A DNA stretch of 64,000 nucleotides from Panicum virgatum (taxonomy: Eukaryota; Streptophyta; Magnoliopsida; Poales; Poaceae), in assembly GCF_016808335.1 (NCBI RefSeq), contig NC_053149.1:27773339-27837338 (forward strand). The letters run 5' to 3'. The stretch's first letter is position 1. The number at the start of each line of letters is the position of its first letter. Positions 23,019 through 34,346 of the stretch are shown in pieces. The position numbers were made by a program, and so were the translations under genes. A model generated the notes under the pieces. The model was not told where the DNA came from. It saw only the letters and a list, made by a program, of their open reading frames with translations, and did not search any database.

Positions 23019-26000
23019 TGTGGCAGAACCACCTGAATTATCCCGACTCAAGTGCGCTAGCCATCACCATAAAGGCAACACCGACTCAAATGCACTTCAA
23101 ATAGAACAATTCTTGGTCTGTCGGGTAACGTCCCGATACAACCACTGGATCTCGAATCGAACAAGCATACCCCGCACGAAGGTGAGTCCAGAGATATTAC
23201 AACCATACATTTTACAACACAGATATAATAGTTATTACAACAAGTTCAAAGTATTATTACAGGTCCAAACTCGGTAAAACGTTATACAAGACATAAGTTT
23301 AAAGTTCAGAGTTTAAGTAGCGGAAAGAAAACATGACGGCTACAACACGTCGCAAAATGATACGAAGCTAGCCCAAGCCAGGTATCACTTGTCGGGGTCA
23401 TTGCCGGCCGGAGACGGATCCCACTCTATGGACCAGCCAGAGGGCAAAGAGTAGGGCCAAGTCAGACTAGCGGTCTGGTCCTCAAAACTCATACCTGAAA
23501 CAGGATTCAACAGCAAGGCTGAGTATACTAATACTCCGCAAGACTTAACCGTCAACGAATATACTTAGTCCACTTAGCTATACTATGCAGGGTTCTGTAA
23601 GGCTCTGGTTTTTTCTTTTGCTGAAAAGCAACAAAGAGTAGGTCCTTAATTTCACATTTTAGCTTTCAATATTCTAGTTGATTAACCATTCTATGTAAGC
23701 AACTAATTCTAATCAACCATGGTAGAACTTTAGTCAAACATCAAGATTGATCATAATAATATTACTCTTATTACTCGGTGTGGCAAAGGGATCAAGTAGT
23801 CTCAATATCCGTGAGAGATGGACGATTCGAATCGGATTTCTAACCTTGCAAGGTAAACCTAACACACACGTTTGGAACACCGTCGGGTCGTTCCCAAACA
23901 ACCGTTGACCTATCATTCCGGCTTGTGGATAGGGTCACTCTCCCCGACTACAGGGCACCAACGTCCTCCCTGTACCCGTGGTGTTGCGCAACATAAACAT
24001 AAATAAAAACCTATCTCTAAGAGAGAGTGAAAGGTATATCCACTCACCGGTTTGATCAGCTACTAGGCTTACCATGTACCATATTTACGGCCTGTGGCTA
24101 GTATGTTCAAACACTTAACCACCGTACGTTCAAACACTTAACCACCGCTACCACACACCGCGACCTTAGCAGAATTCATCAACACAGACGGGGTCTCACC
24201 CAAGGTCATGATATCGAACATGACCGCATCCGACGTCCTTATAGTGATTCCAGAAAGTAAACAATCAACTCCTATAAGCCCGCGAGTGATAGGCAATCAC
24301 TCGACTTTTACGGGTCCTATAAGCATAGCAATTACTCGAACTCAAATCTAGTATTCAGTACATAGGTTCCTAGGATCATGCATCTAGGGTTTCAATTCAA
24401 ATCCTAAGAACTGTAAATGCACAAATAAGTAGTATATAAAGTGCATAATTTGAAATAGTGGGTTTATGTCCGGGGCTTGCCTTCGCGGTAGTCACTAGCT
24501 AGATCAGCCTTGGGCTCTTCCGGACTTTGGCCCGGGTCTTCAGTCAGTGTAGCGGCGTTCACCTGGGCTTCTTGATCACCTCCTTCGGACTCTGGAATCA
24601 GCTCGTACGTCCCGTCCGCTAGAACAGTCGTATCTATATGTGATGCAAGAAACGGTATTACAACATACACACTTCGCGATAAAGTTGCACTCTAATAATT
24701 AGTAAACACAACTTAGCATATGGTCAATCATTTATAGAGTAGTTACTTAACATGTCTTACTACACAAAACAACATGATTAACCTCACAAGACAACTTGAT
24801 TATCTTCACAAAGTAAGTTTTAGTTAGTTCACATAGTATGTAAATCATGGTTTGCTAAGAATTAAGTAACTCAGTACACAACCAGCATTTAAATTCAGAA
24901 AAATTACTTCAAACAGGAAGTACATAGTGAAATCTATCCTGTAAATTTCATACCATTTCATGCAGCCAATTATTCAGAATAAAACATTTACTCAGACAGC
25001 ACCTAGAACAAGATTAAATTCTACAGACTAAATTAGAGCAAAACAGATGTTATAAATTTAACAGGATATCGATATGGAGCTAACACAGCTAATGTAAATT
25101 TTTCAGAATTTATATAGGCTTGAAACAGAAGTAATAATATTGACAATATCAAATCACATATGGTAAAACTAATTAGTACAGAAAGTTCTATAATGTTTAT
25201 GGATCCTAAATTTTACAGACATGAACATATGTCCAAAATAGAGTTCCAAATATTCTCAGATTTTTCTATACAAGGAAACTATTTATTATATTTAAAGTCT
25301 ACTTAACAAACATTAAATCAAAGATATAGTTAAATAGATTTAAAATTTCCCAAACTTTCGCAAGCAAGGTTTTAGTGACATTCATGCATGGAAAAAGTTT
25401 CACACTCAGAACTTTAATATTTCTACCAGCATAAATACATTAGTAAAACTAGTAGATCTAGGAATCTTGAAACTTTGACTTAGTTAATGATGTCAAAAAG
25501 GGTTCAAATTTTTACCAAGTACTAGTAACACTGCAAGACACATTCTAGCCAAAAACCACATGAAGTTACTGAGTACAACTCTTAGAACAATTAAAGCCTA
25601 TTTATTCTATTCTTTTTCTTGAATTAACATGCAAACCAAAACTGAAGATGTGTAAGTAACAAAACTTTAGGTTTTGTAACAAGGATTCCAAAACATTTGG
25701 ATTTTTATTTTTCTTATTTTTCTACGAATTTCTCGGCATTTTCAAAATTCACTAATTTGAATTCTAGAGTTCATGTACATTTCTCACTTTAACCCCTGGA
25801 AGTTTTTGAATCCTAACCAATAGGGCCTTGGCCGGAGTCAGAGCAGAGGGAGGGGTTTGACCGCCGATTCCAGCAAGATGGGTCGCCGGCGGCAAGGGCT
25901 AGGGTGGGGAAAAGCAAGAGGGGGCTGAGCCGCACCGGTAGGTGTGCTTGGCTCGATGGGCGATGGTCGGAGGAGGATGGCCGACGGCAGCTCTGTGCGG

Positions 26001-26979
26001 CGGCGGCGGCTTTCTGGCGGCAAAGGGGTGGGATGGCCTGGTCTGGGAGCTGCGCGAGAATGAGGTGGAGCTAGGGGTGGGGTCTGCGCGGGCGGAGAGG
26101 ACGTGGAGGAGCGGGGCGACGGTGAGCTCGAGCTCACCAGCGTTCGGGTGGGCGGTGGCGGTGTTCTGGGGGTTTGGGGCGGGGAAGTGGCGAGGGACTG
26201 AGGAGTTTGGGATGCGCGGGTTCTCCTGGTGCTGAAGCGTGCGAGAGAAGGGGAGCCGGGGCTCTTCCCCGAGCTTGCCACTGCGGCGGCGAGGTGGAGG
26301 CCGCGGAGCACGACCGGGGCAGCGTGGCGAGGGGAGGAGGGCTCCGGCACTGGTGGGAGTGGGGCCAGGGGGTTGCGGGGGTGCCGCGTGTGGCGGTGGG
26401 CAGAAGGAGGTGGCCTGCGGCCCTCACTCGGCGGCGGTCAGCGCCGCTCTGCGCCGGCGGCAGAGGAAGCAGAGAGGGAGATAGGAGGAAGATGACAATT
26501 GGACTTGTTTGCAAATTCAGAAAAGTTTAGGGGTCCTACTGTAAAACAAAAATAACTCCTAAACTAGGGCTCAAATGAAAAAGTGCCCAACATGAAAGTT
26601 GTTCAACTTTTCAAGATCTACAACTTTGGTGTTGTGCAAAAATTGATTTGATCAAAGGTTAAAGAGTTATTTTGAAAATATAGAAAGGATTTTGAATTTA
26701 ATGGACTTTTATCTTTTCCAAAGCAAATTCATCTTAATTTCAGACTGAAAAGTAAAATTTTCTGCCATGTAATGATTACACTGAATCTTACAAAGAAACC
26801 CTCCACAAAAGCAATATTCACCCATCTTATTCAAATTAAATTATAGGAAGGTCCTTGCATCAAATCATATTTACACAATTAACCTTATATTTTTAAAATA
26901 AGACCCTTGTTCAAGCAAATTAAGCACATGATGCATAAAATAAATACAGTTCTACTGTGCAGACACCTAGGGTGTCACA
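23019..26979 (-). repeat. 3' LTR of element C (3961 bp)
   Basis: In plus-strand reading, TGTGGCAGAACC at 23019 to GGTGTCACA at 26979. It contains a long AT-rich body and a GC-rich block (25830-26480) with many chance ORFs. It has about 1.5 kb (roughly 23258-24790) and a further ~65 bp near 26400-26465 that the partner LTR lacks. Confidence 0.9.
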
Positions 26980-27000
26980 GCCTTCTCCCCTAAAAGGAAT
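26980..27000 (-). other. Polypurine tract of element C
   Basis: On the minus strand, TTTTAGGGGAGAAGGC abuts the 3' LTR (first LTR base 26979). It is the expected plus-strand primer site. Confidence 0.75.
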
Positions 27001-27023
27001 CTCGCCCCGAGATTACAGGAAGA

Positions 27024-30000
27024 TTAAGGATGGAAAGATTTGGTACCTGGATTGGTTCTAAGAAAGTCGGGAAAATTTCTTTGGAGATAAGTTTCAGTCT
27101 CCCAAGTGGCTTCTTCCTTAGTATGGTGATTCCACTGGATTTTGTACATTTTAACTTTCTCCCTTCTGGTACTTCTTTCTTTGGTGTCAAGAACTCTGAT
27201 TGGATACTCAGCATAAGATAGATCGGTTTCAATTTCGATATCTTGTGGTTTAATGATCTCAGTGGGCACTTTGATGCATTTCTTTAGTTGAGAGATATGG
27301 AAAACATCATGAATGGCGGTCAACTGAGAAGGAAGATGGATTCGGTAAGCAACTGGACCACAAGTTTCGGTGATTTCAAATGGTCCAATGTATCGGGGTG
27401 CCAATTTCCCTTTTATGCCGAAGCGTTGAACACCTTTAGTAGGAGATACTCGCAGATATACGAAATCCCCTACATTGAACTATAAAGGTTCTCTTCTTTT
27501 GTCTGCATAACTTTTCTGTCTTTATTGGGCTACTTTAAGATTAGTCTGGATAACTTTGACTTTCTCTTCTACCTCAATGACTAGATCTGGCCCAAAGACT
27601 TTGCATTCTCCGGTTTGTGACCAACTCAAAGGGGTTCGACACCTTTGACCGTATAACGCTTCAAATGGTGCCATTTGCAAGCTGGATTGGTAATTGTTAT
27701 TATATGAGAACTCTGCCTGTGCTAGGCATTTATCCCAGTTCTTGCCATATTGAATAGCACATGCCCTCAACATATCTTCAAGGATTTGATTTATTTGTTC
27801 AATTTTCCCATCTGTTTGTGGATGATAGGCTGAACTACGAATCAATTTGGTTCCAAGGGATTCTTGCAATTGATCCCAGAAACGTGCAATGAACTGCGCC
27901 GCACGATCAGAAATGATCGTATTTGGAACTCCATGTAAACGGACAATCTGGTTGAGATAGATCTCTGCATACTTCTTGGCAGAATAAGTTTTATGCACAG
28001 GAATAAAATGAGCGGTCTTGGTGAGTCTATCAACGATTACCCAAACAGAATAATTCTTCTAAGAAGTGTTGGGTAAGCCAACGATAAAATCCATACTGAT
28101 GTCCTCTCATTTCTAGGATGGAATGGGTAAAGGTTGGAGAGTACCATCTACTTTCAAGTGACTAGCCTTAACTCTTTGACAGACATCACACTCAGAGACA
28201 TATTTGGCGATCTCTCTTTTCATTCGAGTCCACCAGAAATTCTGTTTAAGATCCCGGTACATCTTGGTACTACCGGGATGAATAGAAAACTTCGATAGAT
28301 GTGCCTCATCAAGGATTTGTTTTCTAAGCTGGTGATTCTTGGGTACAACAAGACGAAATTCAAACCACAAAACTCCTTTATGATCCACACGGAAACATTT
28401 GTACTTTGCTTCTCCCTGGGATAGCTTTTCCTTGATGATTTTGATACCTTCATCATGTAATTGTGCCATGATGGTGCTATCATGAAGTGTAGGCTTGACA
28501 GCTATATGGTTCAGACTTCCTTGAGGTACTATTTCTAGGTTTAGTTTCATCATTTCCTGGCATAGAGTTTCGTTGAATGGCTCTACAGATAGACAATGGC
28601 ATTGTGACTTGCGGCTGAGTGCATCCGCAACCACATTAGCCTTTCCTGGATGATAGTGCACTTCTAGATCATAGTCCTTTATCAATTCTAGCCAGCGTCT
28701 CTGTCTCATGTTGAGATCAGCTTGGGTGAACATATACTTAAGTCTCTTATGGTCAGTGTAAATGTTACAATGACTTCCCATAAGATGATATCTCCAGAGC
28801 TTAAGAGCATGTATGACAGCTGCTAACTCCAGATCATGTGTTGGATAGTTCTTCTCATGATTTTGGAGAGCTCTTGATGCATAAGAGATCACCCGGTTGT
28901 CTTGCATAAATACACAACCAAGTCCCGTACCAGAAGCATCACAATAGACATCAAAAGGTTTGGTACTGTTCGGTGTAGCCAGCACTAGAGCAGTAGTTAG
29001 TCACGCTTTGAGAGTTTGAAAGGCTTCTTCACATTTATCATCCCAAACAAATTTCACTCCTTTCTTTAATAACTCTGTCATAGGTTTGGCTATTCTAGAA
29101 AAATCAGGAATGAATCGACGATAGTATCCAGCTAAACCGAGAAAACTGCGAATCTGGTGGACTGAAGTAGGAGGTTTCCAATCCATCACTTCTTGCACTT
29201 TAGTTGGATCAACCGATATACCTTCACTGGAGATAGTATGGCCCAAAAATTTCACACTATCTAGCCAAAATTCACACTTGGAGAATTTGGCATAAAGGTG
29301 ATGATCTCGTAATCGCTGAAGAACGATGCGTAAATGCTGAGCATGATCTTCTTCATTCTTGGAGTAGATCAAAATATCATCGATGAACACCACGACGAAT
29401 TTATCTAGCTCCGGCACGAAGACTGAATTCATCAGGTACATAAAGTATGCTGGGGCATTGGTAAGACCAAAAGACATAACCAGATACTCATAGAGTCCAT
29501 ATCTGGTCGAGAGAGCTGTTTTCAGAATGTCACAGGGCTTGATCTTTATTTGATGGTAGCCAGAACAAAGATCGATCTTAGAGAAAATCTTGGCTCCAGC
29601 TAACTGATCAAACATGATATCAATGCGGGGAAGAGGATACTTGATTTTAATAGTGACCACATTGAGTGGTCGATAGTCAACACATAGCCTCAAACTGTTG
29701 TCCTTCTTCTTCACAAACAGGGCTGGACATCCCCATGGTGAAGCACTCGGACGTATAAAACCCTTGTCAAGAAGGTCTTGAAGTTGGATTTTCAATTCTG
29801 CCAACTCATTTGGAGGCATACGGTACGACCTCTTAGAAATAGGGGCGGTACCGGGTTGAAGCTCGATAACGAATTCGATATCTCTATCAGAGGGCATTCC
29901 AGGAAAGTCATCTGGAAATACATCCACATACTCACACACAACAGGAATATCTTCAATTTTAATTTCTTTTATGACATAGGCACAATAGTGTAAGCACTCT

Positions 30001-30245
30001 CGTTGTGGCAGATAGAGTATGGTGGCTCCTTGATAAGGTGAATCTATCTCAATAGCTCGGGAAGAGATATCTAACAGTACTTTATGTCTAGTCATCCAAT
30101 CAATGCCCAAAATAACATCCATGTCTTCTAAGTTCAACAAGATCAAATCTGTCTTTATCAATTTGCTACCCAACTTAATTGGCACATGTCTAATGATTTG
30201 ATTGGAAGCTATCTTCCCACCAGGGGTTGCTATCATGTAAGATCT
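27024..30245 (-). pseudogene. pol of element C: protease C-part, RT, RNase H, integrase (degenerate)
   Basis: Reads leftward. 30236-29001 carries the end of protease ([12 protein letters not shown]) and reverse transcriptase ([32 protein letters not shown], the catalytic [24 protein letters not shown]). After stops at about 28990, 28985-28113 carries RNase H (FDVYCDASGTGLGCVF, YTDHKRLKY) and the integrase zinc finger (H-H, CDVCQRVK). 27998-27522 has integrase core residues (ISDRAAQFIARFW, YHPQTDGKIEQIN). 27404-27024 is the integrase C-terminus with FHISQLKKC and a chromodomain-like tail (MYKIQWNHHTKEEATWE). Several stops and shifts separate the blocks, so no polyprotein can be made. Domain order RT-RH-INT is that of Ty3/gypsy. 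Confidence 0.92.
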
Positions 30246-31503
30246 CTTGGTATGACAAAAAATCCAATCCTACCCTTGCTCCAAATTTGGCACTTATAAA
30301 ACGATGAGTTGCACCAGAATCAAATAATATGACTGCGGTTTTATTGTGGATAGAGAAAGTACCCGACATGACTGGTGCTCCTTCGGGAAGCTCTGCAAGA
30401 GTAGTGAAATTAACTCGCCCCTGTCGGACTTGCACCATTTGCTTCTTGCCCTTGCCCTTGTTGTTCTGGTTGGAGTTCTGCCCTGGATAAGACTTCTTGG
30501 GTTGCGGGCAATTCTTGGCGAAATGGGAAGTACTGCCGCAATTGTAACATCGATTGTCACCGTTCCCGCGATTGAACTGTGGGGCATTTGGCCTTGGGCC
30601 AAACTGTTGTGGCAGCTGAAAGACTGGAGGTCTGAATCCTCCTTGTTGCTGAGGCGGCCTAAAAACAAACTTGCCTGTTGGGGCATTTCTCTGTGGAGCT
30701 CTTGGTGGAGTATTCTGCACCAGACGATACCTCAGTGGCTGAGCACTCAAGGGTCCTGTTGGTGCCTTTCGCTTCTTCTCGGCGCGGTGCGCGGCGATAC
30801 AATCTTCTTGAGTAATGGCCATGTTGACCAGCTCATTATAAGTATCTGGCTGAACAAGGTTCGGGCATTCCTTGAGCTTGGTGTTGAGGCCACGATGAAA
30901 ACGGTCGCACTTCTTGGCGTCAGTATTCGCATGATGGCCCGCGTACTGGCACAAATGATTGAAGGCCTGTGCATACTAAAGAACAGTGCGGGTCCCTTGA
31001 TTCAAAGCCAAGAATTCATTCAACTTCCTCTCAATCAGTCCCTCGGGAATATGATGTGTTCTAAAGGCATTCCGGAATTCCTCCCAAGAAATAACATGTC
31101 CAGAAGGCTGCATAGCACAATAGTGATCCCACCAAATACGAGCGGTGCCACGAAGCTACTGGGCGGCGAACTGAGCCTTGTTCGCATCAGCACAAGGTAC
31201 TGCTAGCAAGGCAAACTTGGACTCAATAGTACGGAGCCAAGCATCGGCGTCCAATGGTTCATCAGTCCGGCTGAACAGCAGAGGTTGGGTACCAAAGAAT
31301 TCCTGGTAACCCGCTGGTTGCTCATCACGTCCTCCACACTGCTGGCGTGGCGGATTCTGCTGCCCTTGCACCAGCTGATGAAGCAATTTAGTTTGCATGG
31401 CCATTAGCTCGGCCAGATTCGGCGGTGACGGCGGTGGCTGCTGAGATCCACTGCCAGTTTCACGGCCGAAGCCTTCGGGCGATCCACGGGTATGACCAAC
31501 CAT
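30190..31503 (-). pseudogene. gag and N-terminal protease of element C (degenerate)
   Basis: Starts at ATG 31503 (MVGHTRGSPEGFG). The Gag domain follows through FFGTQPLLFSRTDEPLDADAWLRTIE, a stop near 31156, further Gag sequence (EEFRNAFRTHHIPEG), another stop near 30975, and 30954-30190 with a CCHC zinc knuckle (CYNCGSTSHFAKNC, near 30550-30510) and the protease active site LFDSGATHRFIS near 30320-30290. A frame change at about 30240 separates it from the pol frame. The intron seen in family D gag is not needed here: the equivalent junction reads NEFLALNQGTRTVL directly. Confidence 0.9.
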
Positions 31504-32269
31504 CTGTAATTATGGAAGACATTCATTAGATACATTATCCTTGCTCCCAAAATCAATGGTATGTGCAATGATCATACATTGGACAACAAAACAAAATCAG
31601 TAGAATTTAACATAATGCGGTGTAACACAATATGCATAACACACATTTGCTCAACCAACATAGCTCAAAATTGGTCAGCTGTTAGATAACTTCGTACTCT
31701 ATCATTTCGGGATTCAACTCCAGAAGCAGAACAATAGGAAAGGTAACCTAAAAATTCACTTTGCGTCGTTCTGTGCTATGCTATGCTATTTTTCAACAGG
31801 GATCATAGTAGTGTTTTGACTATAAATATAGCTACACATATCCAAATAGGCTAAAAGTTGGTGAACACCCAGGCTTCAAAATTTGCAACAACTTTGGTAT
31901 TCATCAAACAGCCTAAAAAAATGCACAAATGAAGAGATAAAAATTCGGCAAGCAGAAAGGTCATGATTTCCAAACTGGTAGTCACTACTTATATTACATC
32001 CAAGGTAGTCTTTATACTACAAACCTAGCATCACACTTCCTTACCACATATGCTACAACAAGTGGTACTCCTTCCTAGGGCTATTTTACAACATTTCATT
32101 CCCTATTTACATATACTACAACACGAAAGATCACATGCTATCTAGGACAATCCTAAGATGCCTAGAAGTCGTCGAGGTTGCCTACTGAGGAAGCACTGCC
32201 GGAGGAAGAGTCGTCCGGCTGAGGGTTAGGCTCGGCAGGCGCGTGCTCGAAATCTATCTCTGAGACTCC
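31504..32269 (-). other. Spacer between the extra ORF and gag in element C
   Basis: About 770 bp without a supported gene. AT-rich, no repeats or recognised motifs. Confidence 0.5.
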
Positions 32270-33064
32270 CTAAATCTCCTCTGGGTCTTCTTCTTCTACT
32301 GTAGGCTCGGCTGGGACAACTGGGGGTATTGGCTGCTCATGGAGCATACCAATATGGTCTATAGCATCACCCAGCTCCATTTGGAGCTCGTGAACCTGCT
32401 CCTGAAGAAAAGCAATCACCGTGTTGCGCTGTACTATTTCAGCACCATGCTCCAGAACCTGAAGCTCATACTGTGCAATGGTGTTATCTCTCCCAGCAAT
32501 AGCCTCATTAAGCCCCTGAATCTGAGTGTCTCTCAGGCTAAGACCTCGCTGAAAAGTCTGGGCCAAGTCCATCACCTGATCCATGTGCCTCTGCTGAAGG
32601 ACCTGATAGCGGTACTGGGCATTCATATACCTAATCACTTCCTGGATAGTCTCATCAGCCACATCTCCAGATAAGTGACCAAAGTGGGTGGTCCTGAAGA
32701 GCCACTCTGCGCTGCCAGCATTGACTACCGGAAACAAGCCAATAGGATAAGCGGCCACTTCATTCGGATGGTGCTCACAGAAGGTGGTAATGGCTTTAAG
32801 GGCCGCTGTCTCAAAAGCGTCCACAAGGCGATATCCAACCACCTCAATCTCAATAGGCAGCCAAACCAAAGTATGAATGGTCATGGTGGCACTGCACTTC
32901 TGAACTCCATCCTCAGAAAACTGTCGTCCCTTGTACCGGGGTGGTTCTGGGTAGTGGAAAATACAAAGCGTATCCCATAAAATCCTAGGAAAGCCCTCCC
33001 AGTACAGGCAATCAGTATGAGCATATCCATCATCATCCCAGAAGATACTCGAAAGGTCCGCCAT
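32270..33064 (-). CDS. Extra ORF upstream of gag in element C (ORF0-like, function unknown)
   Basis: Uninterrupted 264-codon frame from ATG 33064 (MADLSSIFWDDDGYAHTDC) to a stop at 32270. The N-terminal half is globular (ILWDTLCIFHYPEPPRY, WLPIEIEVVGYR). The C-terminal half is a predicted coiled coil by heptad spacing (YRYQVLQQRHMDQVMDLAQ through EQVHELQMELGDAIDH) with an acidic tail (EEEDPEEI). There is no zinc knuckle, protease or RT motif and no membrane segment. Its place between the 5' LTR and gag, on the element's own strand, fits the additional ORF reported upstream of gag in some grass gypsy elements such as RIRE3 and RIRE8. It is open while the neighbouring gag and pol are full of stops. 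The function is not known to me. Confidence 0.7.
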   Translation of the reverse strand: MADLSSIFWDDDGYAHTDCLYWEGFPRILWDTLCIFHYPEPPRYKGRQFSEDGVQKCSATMTIHTLVWLPIEIEVVGYRLVDAFETAALKAITTFCEHHPNEVAAYPIGLFPVVNAGSAEWLFRTTHFGHLSGDVADETIQEVIRYMNAQYRYQVLQQRHMDQVMDLAQTFQRGLSLRDTQIQGLNEAIAGRDNTIAQYELQVLEHGAEIVQRNTVIAFLQEQVHELQMELGDAIDHIGMLHEQPIPPVVPAEPTVEEEDPEEI

Positions 33065-34346
33065 CTGAATCAAAAAGATTCAAATGTGAGTTATATGATT
33101 ATCTCAAGACTTCTCAAATAAAGCTTTTAAGAAGACTGCAGAAAAATGTGATTCTGATTCAAAAGATTATATGGTTTCACAAGACTCGGGAAGTAAACAA
33201 ACCACAAATGGTACTGGTTCATCAGTTGAGATTCTATGGAATGAAAAGATCATTATGACATCAAGATGGGGCTAAGGATGAAGGCATGACTCAAATCCAT
33301 CTTTTACATCCAAAAAAGTCTAGGTGTTTCAACAAACATGCTCCTAATATCAAGTTTTAACTCAACTTATTGTTTAAGCATACTAAGACATATTCATGAT
33401 GATCCACGCTAGAAATTCCTTAAAAAGGCTCATGTAACAAATTCAAATCCTAGTAATCAAATCAAACATCATCAAACTATGCATGCACGATCTATTCGCC
33501 CTCACAAGATAAACAATTGCCAACTATTGTTGGACTTACGCGGTTAGTACGGTGGCATAACATAGATATGTCTCTCCTTATAATATCTAGTCGATAAATT
33601 CTAACCGTTCTTAACTTATCGAATCGCGGTTAGTGTACCTGCAGAAGATTGACAGAACATATATCTGCATTGAACCTTTCATGCCGGCACTCATGAAAGC
33701 ATTCCCATACATTACCGCTCACTATAGAAGCGGCATCCATGCGTACAACACTGCATGGACAGTGCTCATACGCTACCGGGGCAACGTATTCACGGAGTAC
33801 TTTTACTCCCAATATAATCGACCGATGGTCAGTATATTGGCAGTAGCTCAAGTAGGCCACTGCTTGAGTGCAGCATTCGGTTCGCATCACCGACGGAAAG
33901 GTCAGACTCTCTCAGCTGACTGAGTATACTTTACTCCCAATATAGTCAACTAATAGTTGGTATATTGGTAACACCTCAAGTAAGCCACTGCTTGAGGGCA
34001 GCGTTTGGCTCGCATCACCGACGGGAAGGTCAGACTTCCTCAGCTAACTGAGGATCCTTACCTTCTTACCTTAGCGTAGGTGCGTCGTTACAGAATTTAA
34101 AAGATTGATTGTGCACAAAAGTAAGGTTTGACATAAATGTACAGTGCTGGAAGTCAGATATAAATAAACCATAAGTAGATAGCCACCTAGTAACTCCCAT
34201 AAATTTCCTTAGGGCTTTACATTCTATGCACAATCCTTAACGAAACCAACGTAGTTTTATAAATACTTTGTTGGTCCAATTTTATACGGAAATCAATTTT
34301 TAAGGTTCCAACACCTCTGGTGTACACTTGCAGCTCTAATACCAGC
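33065..34346 (-). other. Leader of element C, with two 128-bp tandem repeats and the primer-binding site
   Basis: Untranslated region between the 5' LTR and the extra ORF. The primer-binding site TGGTATTAGAGCT is on the minus strand at 34332-34344. Two imperfect tandem copies start at 33803 and 33931 (shared TACTCCCAATATA, CACTGCTTGAG, CATCACCGACGG, AAGGTCAGACT), the second ending near 34055. No other gene is seen. Confidence 0.7.

Noticed and set aside
25838..26514. Long overlapping ORFs on both strands in a GC-rich block (also 35617-36281)
   Set aside because: They lie in the LTRs of element C. GC-rich sequence has few stops, and frames differ between the two LTR copies.
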